A stretch of DNA of 64,000 nucleotides from Mastigamoeba balamuthi (GCA_902651635.1 CACRSC010000053.1:239485-303484), one strand, 5' to 3'; shown: positions 11,408 through 21,584, counted from the stretch's first letter. The notes: a model not told the origin generated them from the letters alone. A program made the numbers and translations.

Positions 11408-12021
11408 TCACGCATTCATGTCCGTGGATGTGCGGGTCGCGAGAGACCTCTCAGCGCGTGCGTGCGCGTCCCTCGCCTGCGGAATGCTGGCGAAGGCAGT
11501 TGTCCTGAGCAGGGGGCGCGTCCTCGGCGTGATGACTACGGGTCCGCCTGCGATCGGTACGCCGTCACGGATAGGCTGAAGCTGCGGGAGCTGCGGGGTC
11601 TGGTCGCCCGCGTGGTTCCCGTACGGCTCCGTCTGCGAGACGCCCGCGAACTGCGCCGACTGGCTCCGCTCTGTGATCGCGCCGGACCTCTTGAACTCGT
11701 ACGTGCGGTCCCTCCCAGACCTCAGTGCATTCGGGTCCCTGCATTCCGGCGGCAGTAAGGAGTGAGTGTGCAGCACGAGAATGAGGCCTGTCGACGCAAC
11801 AGCGACTGCTGGCGCATGAAGCGAGGGACTCGCTGGCTGGAAGGGGCGTCGGAGGGCTGCGGGGACTTCTGGACAACGCGCAGGGCCGCCAGCAGTCTGA
11901 TGCCCTCGCAGTGGACCTGCGTGAGGGCCGCTGGGTCCAGGCCGTCGTGGGCCAGCTGCTCCTTGACGGCCATGATCTCCCGCTCGATGTCGCTCAGCAG
12001 CGTCTTCACTCGGAGGGTCAT
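11408..12021 (-). CDS. Small hypothetical protein, 161 residues
   Basis: Two exons on the complement, 11867-12021 and 11408-11738, join in phase to give 161 residues. The N-terminal 45 residues are predicted helical (heptad-like Leu/Ile spacing around LLSDIEREIMAVKEQL), compatible with a short coiled coil. The remainder is polar and Pro/Gln-rich (QTPQLPQLQPIRDGVPI). High GC at third codon positions through both exons supports coding. I do not recognise the family. A Mediator- or cytoskeleton-associated small coiled-coil protein is possible but unsupported. It lies 3' of the LIM gene on the same strand, with convergent 3' ends to the helicase gene. Confidence 0.6.
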
Positions 12022-12346
12022 CTTTGAGCAGGCCCTCTGGTCTTCCAGATAAAATAGCAGAGTGAATGGCGGCGATCCTCGACCACCGAACGGCCTCTAT
12101 GGTCCTCTATAAATAACGGGCTATCGGCGTATGCCTCGGCATTCTGCAGAGTTCCGTACTTGCTAAAAAAGGCAGCAACCCGACTCGGGCAGGACCGGTC
12201 AAACGTTGTCCAAGGCGTTCTGTAGTATTTTGTCGAGCGTGCCCAGCACGTTCTCTGATGGGGTGGCACAGCACGGGACGGTGCAGCGGTGGGCGGCGTA
12301 CACGCGGAGGGACGGAGAGGGGAGCCAGGGGCGGCGGGGCGGAGCG
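12022..12346. other. Intergenic between LIM gene and small gene
   Basis: 325 nt containing the LIM gene 3' flank and the promoter of the small gene. The 12050-12180 stretch is relatively AT-rich. No further feature is seen. Confidence 0.4.
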
Positions 12347-14895
12347 CTACTTCTGCTTCTGAGCCTTCTTGGCCTCCTTGTCGTCCTCCTTGAGCTTCTT
12401 CTTGTCAGCCTTCTCGCGCAGCTTGATCTCCTTCTGGATCTCCTTGGGCAGGTGTCCAAAGCAGCTCTTGCACAGCGGCTTCGACTCGAAGTCGTACACT
12501 CTCTGGATTCGCAAAAAAAAAGTGAGCAAAGCCCAGAGTGCGAAGCCCCTGCTGTCCCTACGCACCCCAGCCAGCGGCTTGTTGCAGCCGTTGCAGATCC
12601 AGCACGCCGGGTGCCAGCGCTTGCCCAGCGCTTCGATGCTGTCGCCCTCGCACTTCTGGTTGCATCTGGCGCAGACCTGCGGAGCGGAAGGGGGTCAGAC
12701 ACCGGGGCTGCCCACTGGCCCGTCAGCGACGCACAGCGCCAAAGAGCTTTATGTAGTGGTAGTTGCAGTAGGGCTTGCCCTCGGCCTCGTAGAACGTCGT
12801 GCTCGTGAGGATCTCCTTGCAGATGGTGCACGTGAGGCACTCGGGGTGCCAGAGGCGCAGCATGGCGTTGATCGAGCGCCCGACGATGGGCTTGTTGCAG
12901 CCCGCGCAGACGGTCTTGATGAGCTTCTCGAAGCACTCGAGGCAGTAGTTCTTGTTCTCCCACTCCTTGCAGTTGCCGCCCAGGAACTCGGCCCCGCAGA
13001 TCTCGCAGCGGTAGTGCTCGGGGTGCATCTTCTGCCCGTTGACCACGATGTAGTCCCCCGTGATCGGCAGCTTGCACCTCGCGCACAGCTCGTTCTTGAG
13101 CGCTGGCGTGGGGCGTTGTGGTCAGTCCGCCAATCCCCGGCCATTCTGAGGAGCCCCAATGTGGCTGCGCACCGCGCTGCTTGACGCGAACGGCCTTGCA
13201 GGTCGTGCAGTAGGGCTCGCCCTCGTCCTCCTTGAACTCCTTGAGGCACGACCCGCACACTGCGCGCGGGAAGATGAGCAAGTGGACGTAGGGAGAGACA
13301 GAAAGACAAGACAGAGACAGAGGGACAGAGGGACAGAGAGACAGAGACAGAGACACAGAGGCAGAGAGAGGCTTCCTGGAGCACGTACTCTTGCAGCAGA
13401 AGTGGTTCGGGTGGTAGAGGCGGTCGAGGAAGCGGACGCACTTGTCCTCGATGGGGCGCTGGCACGCGAAGCACTTCTCGCCAAAGAGCTCGAGGTAGTG
13501 CTCCTCGCAGTAGATCTGGTCGCCCTCCTCGACGAACGGCGCGCCCTCGACGATGCGCATCTTGCAGTGGTGGCACACGAAGCACTCTGGGTGGTACTGC
13601 TTCCCCGACGCGCTGATGATCTTCCCGATGATCTGCGCCCGCTGCCCGTGAGCCCCCGCCACAGCACGGGGATGACCCCTACCATCTTGGAGCAGTTGCA
13701 GCACGGGGGGCCCGAGAACGTGAGCTTCTGGCCGTCGGGGGCGAAGCTCGCGGGCTCCACGCTGCCCGCTGGCGCTGCCCCCCTGCCGCCGGGCCCGCAG
13801 CTGTACGGGCCGGCACGGCCAGCGGCTCCGGGGCCGCTGCTGAAGGGCCCGGCACGCCCGGCAGCGCCAGGGCCGCAGCAGAAGGGCCCCGAGCGGCCGG
13901 CAGCTCCGGGGCCGCTGCTGAAGGGGCCCGAGCGGCCAGCGGCTCCGGGGCCGCTGCTGAAGGGACCCGCTCGGCCGGCAGCCCGGCCACGGCCCGCTGC
14001 CACTGATGCCGCGGCTGTGGCGCCGGGCAGGGCCACGCCGCCCGCTGAGGGTGCGGGGTGCGTGGGCTCGGCCCCGGGAGCGGGCTGGAGGTTGATGCCG
14101 AGCTGCACAGCAACAAAAGGGGCGTGAGACAGGGAGGGGTGACAGGGTGTGCTGCTGATGTCACTGCACGATCGTGGAACAACAACTTCCCCCTGGGGCA
14201 AAGGTGCAGCAGGGGTGCTAGCCTGCCGAGTGCACAGAGAGACGCTGTGGCTGTGGGGCCCCCGTGCGAGCGGGCCAGTGGCCCGAGGGCGTCAGAGGGA
14301 GTGCTGGGGAGCGCATTGTGGGACGGGCGCGTGGGGCGTGTGGGGCGCTGGCGTGTGCGGTGCCGTGGCAGCTGCAGCTGAGCACCTGGTTGATCAGCGC
14401 GTCTACGTCGTCGACGGCGGGGGGGCCCGAGCTGGCGGGCGCGGCAGCAGCGGTTTCTGTCGGGTCTCGGTCAGAGGGCGGCGCGCGGGATGGCCACGGC
14501 GGAGACTCGCACCTGCAGCGGGCGCCTGCACCGGCTCAGGAGCACCTGCGCGCAGCAGCAAAGAGGTGAACCCCAACAGTGAGTTGCGATGCCGAAAAAA
14601 CTCTCAGCTCGCAAAACAGGGCAATAATCGCCAGAGACCCGGCAGTCCACACCATCAACTGCGCAGAAGGGGAGCGTGTCGGGGAGAGAGGCGTACTGCC
14701 GGCCATGATGCCGAGCTGGCTCATCAGGGAGTCGAGGTCTGGCTCGCTGCGGGTGAGGAGGCGAGGGGAGAGCCGTCAGCGGTTCAGCCGCCGCAAAACG
14801 CGGAAAACCCGAAGTCGCCGCAGAGGGGGAAATGCGGCATTGCTGCGAGCGTGCGCGACTCGCTCGTATGCAGTAGTGCGGGAAACGCACCCCAT
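12347..14895 (-). CDS. LIM protein with LD motifs and five LIM domains (paxillin/PINCH-like)
   Basis: Ten exons on the complement close in phase to 514 residues: 14891-14895, 14697-14746, 14513-14545, 14386-14456, 13683-14102, 13389-13632, 13173-13259, 12735-13102, 12566-12676, 12347-12502. The N-terminus has two LD-type motifs, LDSLMSQLGI near residue 6 and VDALINQLGI near residue 47, as in paxillin; the second is created only by splicing exon 4 to exon 5. A Gly/Pro repeat region follows, then five LIM zinc-binding domains with intact Cys/His pairs (for example CNCSK..YHPECFVC, CFACQ..YHPNHFCC, CARCK..MHPEHYRC, CAGCN..WHPECLTC, CARCN..WHPACWIC). The Lys-rich tail after LIM5 (HLPKEIQKEIK) resembles the PINCH C-terminus. 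The likely role is an adhesion or actin-linked scaffold. The first coding exon is only five nucleotides, ATGGG. Confidence 0.88.
13265..13380. repeat. Simple GACAGA-type repeat in a LIM gene intron
   Basis: The intron between 13260 and 13388 is filled with degenerate gacaga/gagaca units (about 13305-13370). A related stretch lies at 37482-37530. Confidence 0.7.
13798..13980 (-). repeat. In-frame tandem repeat in LIM gene exon 5
   Basis: Four to five imperfect copies of a roughly 45-nt unit encode GAAGRxGPFSSGP-type peptides between the LD motifs and LIM1. The DNA units differ mainly by silent or Ser/Cys changes, so the array is likely to vary in copy number. Confidence 0.85.
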
Positions 14896-15071
14896 CTTAG
14901 CGAGATGCTCTTCCACACACGCCCTGCTCTTCCTCTTCAACGCACAAACGGTTAAAAATCTCAACGGGAAAGATTTTTTGAACCGCGGGATATCTCCGCT
15001 CTCAAAATAGAATCCGAGAATCCGTCAGATATTTCGCGCGCTCGCCGCGATCCCGACCGGCGTCCGAGCCA

Positions 15072-15900
15072 ATGCAGTGCGGCTGCCCCCGGCCCACCCC
15101 GCGCCCCCCGACCCCTCTGACTAGCCTCTGCCTCCGCGTGCCCCCCCAGGGGCGGCGGGTCCATCGATCCGGCGCACAAGGCGACGCTCGGGGCGGCGCT
15201 GGCGCTGACACTGGCGCTGGCGGCGACCGAGAGCGCGGTGCTGGCCTCGGCGTGGCAGAGCGAGTGCGACACGCCGCTCAAGGCGTTCGTGCTGGCCAAC
15301 ATCGTGATGGCAGGCCTGGGCTCGCTGGCCCTCATACACGCCCTCGTCTTCATACCGCGCCTGCGAGAGCTGCCGCCCTCGTGCGCCCCCCGCCACCGCA
15401 TTTCCCGTCGTGTTTCCGTGCTCCTGCAACGTGTCTGTGACGTTTTTCAGTCGAGTCATGCACTCCCAGTTCATTGCCCACCAATGGATTCGACGTCTGC
15501 TGGCTGCCTATCCGCGAGAGACGGCAGTCACGTATGTTGTGCACGCGTTTTTGCTTGGCCGCTGGTGTGCCGCGCATCAATTGTGTGTTGTGACCACTCA
15601 GTCGCTCAGTCTGTTGTGCGCTGGTTGGTTTCGAAAACAAGGACGGAGAGACGGGCGAGGGCGCAGCTGCAGGCTGTGGTGCAGGTGGGGGTGATCGAGG
15701 CTGCGGTGGCCATGCTGTGGCACCCCGTGGGGGCAGTCTGGGTCCTCAGCTCGCACACGTGCCCAGAAACCAACAGGGCCCTGTTCGGGCTCTCGGCGTT
15801 CCTCGTGGCCGGGTGGGCACTGGTCTGCGTGGCTGCTGCCATCGTGTACTGCATAACCGTCGGCGCTGCACTCCACCAGACATACCGGCACTTGTCATAG
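15072..15900 (+). CDS. Four-TM membrane protein, 158 residues
   Basis: Proposed exons 15072-15076, 15150-15380 and 15660-15900 close in phase. The first coding exon is only ATGCA, followed by a GTGCGG donor. The protein has four hydrophobic segments: ATLGAALALTLALAA, FVLANIVMAGLGSLALIHAL, VVQVGVIEAAVAMLW and LVAGWALVCVAAAIVYCITV. A loop between TM3 and TM4 holds a single Cys (SSHTCPETN). The topology is tetraspan-like, but no CCG signature is present, so it is not called a tetraspanin. The acceptor of intron 2 is uncertain: the chosen GCGAG keeps phase, while stronger CAG sites a few bases downstream would break it. Function is unknown. Confidence 0.6.
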
Positions 15901-15967
15901 TTTCTTCTGTCAATAATCGCCCGCTCGCACACGTCTGGTCCTCCTTCGCTATTCTTTTTCTGTAGAA

Positions 15968-16040
15968 GCTTCCGTAGCACAGTCGGCAGTGCATGCGGCT
16001 GTTAACCGCAGGGTCCTTGGTTCAAATCCAAGCGGGAGCG
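15968..16040 (+). tRNA. tRNA-Asn(GTT)
   Basis: A full cloverleaf is readable. The acceptor GCTTCCG pairs with CGGGAGC, the D stem is GCAC/GTGC, and the anticodon stem TGCGG/CCGCA encloses loop CTGTTAA (anticodon GTT). The T arm is CTTGG-TTCAAAT-CCAAG. The discriminator is G. No intron is present. A pol III T-run follows. Confidence 0.95.
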
Positions 16041-16047
16041 TCTTTTT
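16041..16047 (+). terminator. Pol III terminator of tRNA-Asn
   Basis: TCTTTTT immediately downstream of the tRNA 3' end, the expected RNA polymerase III stop signal. Confidence 0.8.
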
Positions 16048-16085
16048 ACCCTTCAATTGATAAGCCATCTATAAATGAACCCAGG

Positions 16086-17596
16086 TTAATCATCTTCAGC
16101 CTCAACGTCCGCTTCCGCGTCCCTCTGTTCGCCCTGGCCAGGCGTGTCGCTGCTGTCCTTGTCCTTGTCCTTGTCCTTGCGCGTGCTCTTCTGCCTGCTG
16201 CGTCCTCGCGGCTCCACCACGGGGTTCCTCTCCGACTCGGCTGCCGCGACGTCGGCCGCCGACGCCTCGAACCTGCCGGCCTCGCTGAAGAACTGCGCCC
16301 GAGCGCTCTCGTAGGCGCTGACGGTCTTCACGAGGCTCTCGTGCAGCCCCATGCTGACGTACGGCAGCAGCACCGAGCACTCGGCGAACGGGCTCCTGTC
16401 GCTCTGCGGGGACCCCAGCAGCGTGGCCGCGTCGATCTTGGCGTTCTTGTACTTCTCAAACGCCACTGCCAGCTTGTCCGCCTGCAGCACCTCCATCTGC
16501 GGCAGCCACGAGGGGAGCACGCGTGAGGGGGGGCCAGGCTGGGGAGGGCACGGGCGGAGCTCACAGGGGCGCTGCAGATGAGGTCGCGCGAGTCGAGGCC
16601 GTGCGAGCGGGGCGCCTCGTCGTCGCCCACGAGCGAGGGGTCGAGGTACGTCGTCTGGATGCTGGCCACCGCAAACACGAAGGCGTCCTCGTCCTTGAGC
16701 TTCAGGAAGATCTTGTACGCCTCGACGATGCGGTTCTTCCTCGCTTCCTCGAAGATGCCCACGAGGAACCCCCACACGTCTGCGCAGGGCAAGACACGTT
16801 TGTCCGCGGCCGCTTCTTCGGCCCAACCGCAGGCAGGTGGGCGAGTGCGAACCCCGCGAGACGTTGATCTTGATCTTGTACTTGCCGTTGTACGTGAGCT
16901 GCGTCTCGTACAGCGTGTAGAGCGCGTAGATGATGGCGATCCTCGTGGAGAGGACCTGCGGGGCAGGATACAAGAATCCTGGAATCGAGCGCACGCCCGA
17001 AGATTCAGGAGAAGATACGCGAATCGGCAAGCCGGGATGTGAGGGGAACCGAACCGTGGACCACGTTGTAGAGGCACTGCATGTGCCGGGCGGGGCTGTG
17101 GTCCTGTCTCTTGTACACCTGCATCTGCATGAACCCCAGCTCCTTCCACACCTCCCTGAACGCCGCGTACGACAGGCTCCCCTTCTGCCACATTCCCAGG
17201 AATCACGCAGGCAAAAAAAATGCCGTCAGCGTCTCTGGCGGGACGGTTCGGGGGGCCGTCCGCGCGAACCTCGGCAAACGCGTTGAACAGGTCGGCGAAA
17301 TCGGTCCTGAGCGCGGCCCTGATGTCCTCTGCGTACTTCTCGATGGCCCTGGCGATGGCGGGCGAGAGGTGGTCCTTGGCGGCGCGCGCGATGGCCCGCC
17401 TGCGCGCCAGCCCCGCGGCCGACGACGACGACGACGCCGCCGCCGACGCCGACGACGACGAGGGCAGCGGCGACTGCGACGGCGGGCGGTGGTGCGGCGG
17501 CTCGACGAGATCCGCGTCGCTCACTTCGATGTCGTCGAGGCTCTCGGAGACGCCGGCGGAGGCCGCCGCGTCGCGCATGTCGTCGTCAGCCTCCAT
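16086..17596 (-). CDS. SNAPc subunit 1 (SNAP43)-like protein
   Basis: Five exons on the complement, 17270-17596, 17062-17184, 16853-16955, 16565-16779 and 16086-16496, encode 392 residues. The core resembles the SNAP43 region of the snRNA-activating protein complex: FREVWKELGF, then RIAIIYALYTLYETQL, then a helical segment EEARKNRIVEAYKIFLKLK followed by DAFVFAV, matching the family pattern GALYLLYGLYNTQL and FRKL..D.AF. The N-terminus is acidic and Ser-rich, and the C-terminus is charged with a (KD) run. Its expected role is RNA polymerase II/III transcription of small nuclear RNAs by binding the proximal sequence element with other SNAPc subunits. It lies next to a tRNA gene, which may be coincidence. 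Donors are GTTCGC, GTCCAC, GTTCGC and GTGAGC. Confidence 0.7.
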
Positions 17597-17779
17597 CGCC
17601 GCCGCGCGCACAGCTAATTTGCGACGATATGGCAGATATGCCTGAGATGATCTCATCCAGTAGAATCCGCGTGAATCTGACCATTTCCCACGCATCCGAC
17701 TGAGTATTGACGTAGTGGTCGGCCATCGGCACAAGCAGAGCAGGTATCTTTATTCTCAGGCTCAGTTGGCCCAGTCTCT

Positions 17780-18837
17780 TCAGTGCGTGATGCCCGAGCG
17801 CCTGACAGAGAAGCCCGAGGCGGTGAAGTTGGCCACGTCCTGCTCGATGGTCTGCCCGCCCACCGTCGTGAGCATGTCGCCCACGATCGACGCGTTGGCG
17901 CCGCAGTGGAGCACCTCGTGCTGCCTGCCGATGTACCGCGCCCTGCCCGCGGCCATCCTGACCCACGCCCTGGGGTTCACCATGCGGAACACGCTCAGGG
18001 CCACCTCGACGTCCTCGACGGCCAGCGGCGCCTGGCGCTCCAGCCTGGTCCCCGCTATCGGTATGAGCACGTTGACGGGTATCGACACGACGCCCAGCGA
18101 GCGCAGGAAGAGGGCGGCCTCGACGCGCTGCTCGACGCTCTCGCCGACGCCCAGGATGACGCCCGAGCACACGCGCAGCCCCGCCTCCTGCGCCCAGCGG
18201 ATCGTCCGCGCCTTGTCCTCGACCGTGTGCGTCGTGCAGACCTCGGCAAAGTGCGAAGGGGCCGTCTCGATGTTGCAGTGGTAGTGCTCGACGCCCGCCC
18301 GCCTCAGGCGCTCCAGGCGCGGCCTGTCCAGCAGCCCCATCGACGCGCAGAGCCCCAGCCCCGGCGTCTTGCGCCCCAGCTCCTCGTAGATGCCGATGAA
18401 GTGCTCGAGGTCCGCGTCCGACACCTCGCGACCGCTGGTCACCAGCGAGAACCGGTGCACGCCCTGATTCAGCGCCCGTTAAGCGACCCCAGAAGCGTCG
18501 CAGGCCCCCGCAGCGTGCAGCGTGCCTTGGAGCTGTTGTGGCAGGCCAGCGAGAGCGCGTCCTCGATGTCGACGGCGTCGAACTGCTTGACTCCGGTGCT
18601 GTGGTGCACCGACTGGCTGCACCACGCGCAGTCCTCGGGGCAGAGGCCCGAGCGGGCGTTGATGACCGAGCAGAGGTCGAACTGGTCGCCGCAGAGCGCA
18701 CGGCGGACGGCGTCGGCAGCCTCGTGCAGCACGGCACGGTGGGGCGTCCGGGCCAGCCCCAGCGCCTCCTCCTGGGTCACCTCGTGCCCCTGCTTGATGA
18801 TGGCCTCGGCAAGCTCCCTGATGGCCTGTGCTTCCAT
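17780..18837 (-). CDS. bioB: Biotin synthase
   Basis: Two exons, 18526-18837 and 17780-18463 on the complement, give 331 residues, a normal length. It converts dethiobiotin to biotin using S-adenosylmethionine and Fe-S clusters. The radical-SAM motif CPEDCAWC (CxxxCxxC) binds the 4Fe-4S cluster, followed by HHSTGVK. Further conserved stretches are RFSLVTSGR, HYHCNIETAP (the YNHNLDT-type motif), RVCSGVILGVGES, VNVLIPIAGT and the C-terminal GGQTIEQD. The single 62-nt intron begins with GC (AAG/GCACGC) and ends ATCAG; no GT donor keeps the frame, so a GC-AG intron is proposed. No obvious mitochondrial targeting sequence precedes the core (start MEAQAIRELAEA), unlike typical mitochondrial eukaryotic enzymes. 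Wording resembles bacterial enzymes of the LVTSGR subtype, so lateral acquisition is possible. Confidence 0.94.
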
Positions 18838-19023
18838 GTTTGCTGAGACGCACTGATGACTACGTAGTCAGATACTTCACCAGCAGGGGTCAGAATCTAT
18901 CTTCTCTTGATCTCAAACGTCACTTTCGAATCCAGCGTCGGAGATTTCAACGGAGCGAAGAGCGTTGCCCACACCGGTCAGTCCGGTGGCGACTCCCCCC
19001 GACGAGCGTCTGTTGCGTATCCC

Positions 19024-19698
19024 ATGGCCTGGCACAACTCGTGCACCTCTTGGCAGCTGGCCTGCATCGCGTGCCTGTTCGTGGCCATCGGCGGCCTGGG
19101 CGGAGGCCTGGTGGCCGCGGGCCAACTGGCGCTGCGGTCCAGGCACGCGGGGCTCGACGCCCGGCCGCTCACGTGCCTCGTCGTCAACGCCTCGGCGGCC
19201 TCGCGCCACAAGTCGTGGGTCTCTGTCACCTGGACGGTAAACGCCTCCCGCCCGTGGCTCAGCACACACATCGTTGGCACAGGCACGTCTGCTCCTGTGC
19301 TCCATCCAGCGGATTGAATCACTTGATTCGATTGGAAAATATCTCATCATGAAATATCCGGAATCTGACGAGCCCTCCGTTCGTCTCCGGCAGTGACCGA
19401 GAGATGCAAGACGTCTCGAGGCAAGAAGGTGGCCCGCAGTACCGTGCTGGACGAGCCTGCCAGGTGCCTTGCCAGGCACCCGCTGGGCTCCGAGGCCCAG
19501 TGCTGGCAGCACACGGGCGACAGCGACAAGTTCAGCTTCGAGTGGGTCGACAACACCGTCCCCGCCCTCGTGCTGCTCTGCGCCGGCACCGCGGTGCTCA
19601 TCGCGCTGGCGGTCAACCTGCTGGTGCCGCCTGTGTGGCGCTGGTATGCTCGGAGCCACGGGCCCAGCCCCGCGCAGCCCTACTCGCCACTAGCCTGA
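19024..19698 (+). CDS. Two-TM membrane protein, about 169 residues
   Basis: Two exons, 19024-19236 and about 19402-19698. An N-terminal membrane segment (LACIACLFVAIGGLGGGLVA) and a C-terminal one (ALVLLCAGTAVLIALAVNLLV) flank a roughly 90-residue loop with several cysteines and an NAS sequon. This suggests both termini are cytosolic and the loop lumenal or extracellular. The ATG at 19024 was preferred over an in-frame ATG at 18907 because the stretch between them lacks the codon bias of the gene. The acceptor of the intron is uncertain (GAG/AGA keeps phase; the stronger CAG nine bases upstream does not). The family is not recognised. Confidence 0.55.
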
Positions 19699-20331
19699 GG
19701 CCCAACTGGGTGGCTGTCTTCAGGGAGAGCCCCCGTCCAGCCTCAGGCAACCCGAGTTTCATGCCCGCACGCCGTTGCTTGTGTAAACAACGGTTCAGTC
19801 ACGCTGCAGTGTTGACAGAGCATCCCTGTGCTTTGACAGGTGATTGCGTCCAGGGGTCGGCATAGTAGCCACTTTGGCACCTTGGCCACTACCGCAGAAA
19901 CGTGGCTACCACCACTACCAGCAAATATGCACGTCATTGACACGTAATTACCACGTCAGTGCAAGAGCAGCAAATGGGTAGTGTTTAATGCCCATCAGGT
20001 GTTGTCTCCGAGCATTTCCTTTGGAGGTGTTGCGTGACAGAGGTATGGAGGTGAATGATCTGCCTTTGGCAGTTTAATTATGAATGGCATCTACAGTAGG
20101 GTGGGTGGCTGCCCACGACCATGCCCAACAATTACAGAAAAGATAGCTGAATCTGAATCTGATCAACGACCCCTAATTGCGTTACTTCGGTTCTTAGCCT
20201 CATTTCAGTGCAAAATGAGGAGGTTATTGATGTAATACTTTGGGTCAAGCGATGACAGTTTTCTCGGTCACAGGCCTTTTTCCGAGATTTTGTCGGCAAG
20301 ATATTTTGTGACTGTTGCTTTGCGGTCCGCC
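19699..20331. other. AT-richer intergenic region
   Basis: 633 nt upstream of the VMA12-like gene and downstream of the two-TM gene. It includes a locally repetitive CACTACCA/GGCTACCA stretch around 19870-19920. No coding exon, tRNA or terminal repeat is seen. Confidence 0.4.
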
Positions 20332-21196
20332 ATGGTGCTCCTGACTCGCACCGCGCTCCTGGCCTCGGCCCTCGGCCACGCCGGCACGTGCACCTGCGCG
20401 CCGCGCGACCTCTCCGCCACGTGCGCCTCGCTCGCGCAGCAGGCCAGCGGCACCGTGCCCTTCAGCGCCGTCAGCTCGCTGGCCCCGTACCTGCGCGCCT
20501 GCCCCAGTGAGGACCCCACGCGTCTCCCACCGCTTCCGCGCGTCTCCCGCCGCTTCCGCTGACGCCCGCGTGCAGGGTGGGGCGGGGCCAAGTGGGCCCA
20601 CGAGCTCGTGCGCGGCGCCGAGGTCGTACTCGAGGCGCCCGAGCGCAGGAAGGCCGAGCCCGCCCCCGAGCTGCTGCGCAGGCGCGTGGCGCTCCAGAAC
20701 GCGCTCGACGCCAGCCGCTACCGCCAGATGGTCGGCGACGTCTCGCTCCCCGAGCGGCACCAGGAGCAGCTCGAGATCGCCCGCTCCACCAAGGCGTGTT
20801 TCCAATTCGGCTCTCGAATTGGATTTAATTCTTGTGAGGACATTCAATTGAAATTGACAGTACCAAAATGCTGCGCAGGGGAACATGTACCTCGCGCTGA
20901 ACCTGCTGGTGGCGATGGGGACGTGCTTCGTGGTGGGGAGGCACCTGGGAGGGGTCATGTACGGGTCCAACTCGCTGGCGGCCAACGTGTGCGGCATCAT
21001 CGGGCTGATCGGGGCGCTGCTCGTCGAGGCCGTCCTGCTGATCATCCACGTGTCGAGGGAGGAGGAGATGTCGCGCCGCGCCAGCGCGCCCTCGGCCATC
21101 GGCGTGGGCAAGGGCCACCTGCCGCCCATCGGGGGCAAGAGAACCACGCACGCGGGACCCAAGGTCGGCAAGGCCCAGGACAAGAAGAACGACTAG
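20332..21196 (+). CDS. VMA12/TMEM199-like V-ATPase assembly factor
   Basis: Three exons, 20332-20506, 20576-20793 and 20879-21196, encode 236 residues. The family hallmark sits in exon 2: WAHELVRGAEVVLEAPE followed by a helical LLRRRVALQNALDASRYRQMVGDV, matching the HELLEGSEIYLPE..RLEKIKIQLANEEYKRI region of TMEM199/Vma12. Two C-terminal membrane segments follow (MYLALNLLVAMGTCFVVG and VCGIIGLIGALLVEAVLLII), then a charged cytosolic tail. Vma12 acts in the ER membrane with Vma22 to assemble the V-ATPase Vo sector. Intron 2 can be kept in phase only with a GC donor (AAG/GCGTGT). The next gene, convergent, is a Vma22-like factor. Confidence 0.72.
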
Positions 21197-21584
21197 AGAG
21201 ATGGGGGTCTCTATGGCATCCGAATTCTCTCTCTTTGCCCAGAGACTTCCCTCCACTTCTCCACCACCTGCGGAGAGCCGGAAACGGGCACCATACATTT
21301 GGTGGCCAGAGAGAAATAGAATGCCAACCGAGGGGATCGAACCCCCGACCACACGGAAAAGTTCCGCGCGCTAGGTCGGCTTTTCAATACATTAGTTAGT
21401 GCAAACCAAGTTCTGAAGGAAAGCGGCAGGGCGTCATCAAGCGGGGTACGGCGCGCCACACCGCCTCGAATGACCCGACGCACACCCCGGATGCAACTGT
21501 TGGAACCGGTGTCAATTGCTTTGCCTGCCCACAGCAGAGGGCTGCGGGGGGGGGGGGGGGGCTTTGCGCCCGGTGCGGGAAGCC
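21197..21584. other. Convergent intergenic region with tRNA-like relic
   Basis: 388 nt between the stops of the VMA12-like and VMA22-like genes. It holds the tRNA-like sequence at 21323-21380 and, just 3' of the VMA22-like stop, a run of 16 G at 21546-21561. Confidence 0.6.
21323..21380 (-). pseudogene. tRNA-Lys-like relic lacking the D arm
   Basis: On the minus strand the acceptor GCCGACC pairs with GGTTGGC, and the T arm is canonical (CGGGG-GTTCGAT-CCCC). A stem CGCGGA/TCCGTG encloses only ACTTT, which could be a shortened Lys CTT anticodon loop. The element is 58 nt. A D arm is essentially absent and position 33 is not U, so it is probably not a functional cytosolic tRNA. Confidence 0.6.

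Noticed and set aside
13305-13370. GACAGA-type repeat as a CRISPR array
   Set aside because: No constant repeat-spacer structure; it is a degenerate simple repeat inside a eukaryotic intron.
18907-19023. N-terminal extension of the two-TM protein from an upstream ATG
   Set aside because: The stretch lacks the third-position GC of the gene and would bury the signal-like hydrophobic segment; treated as 5' flank.
21546-21561. Run of 16 G downstream of the VMA22-like stop as a regulatory element
   Set aside because: A homopolymer outside the coding region with no flanking conserved context; could be a sequencing artefact.
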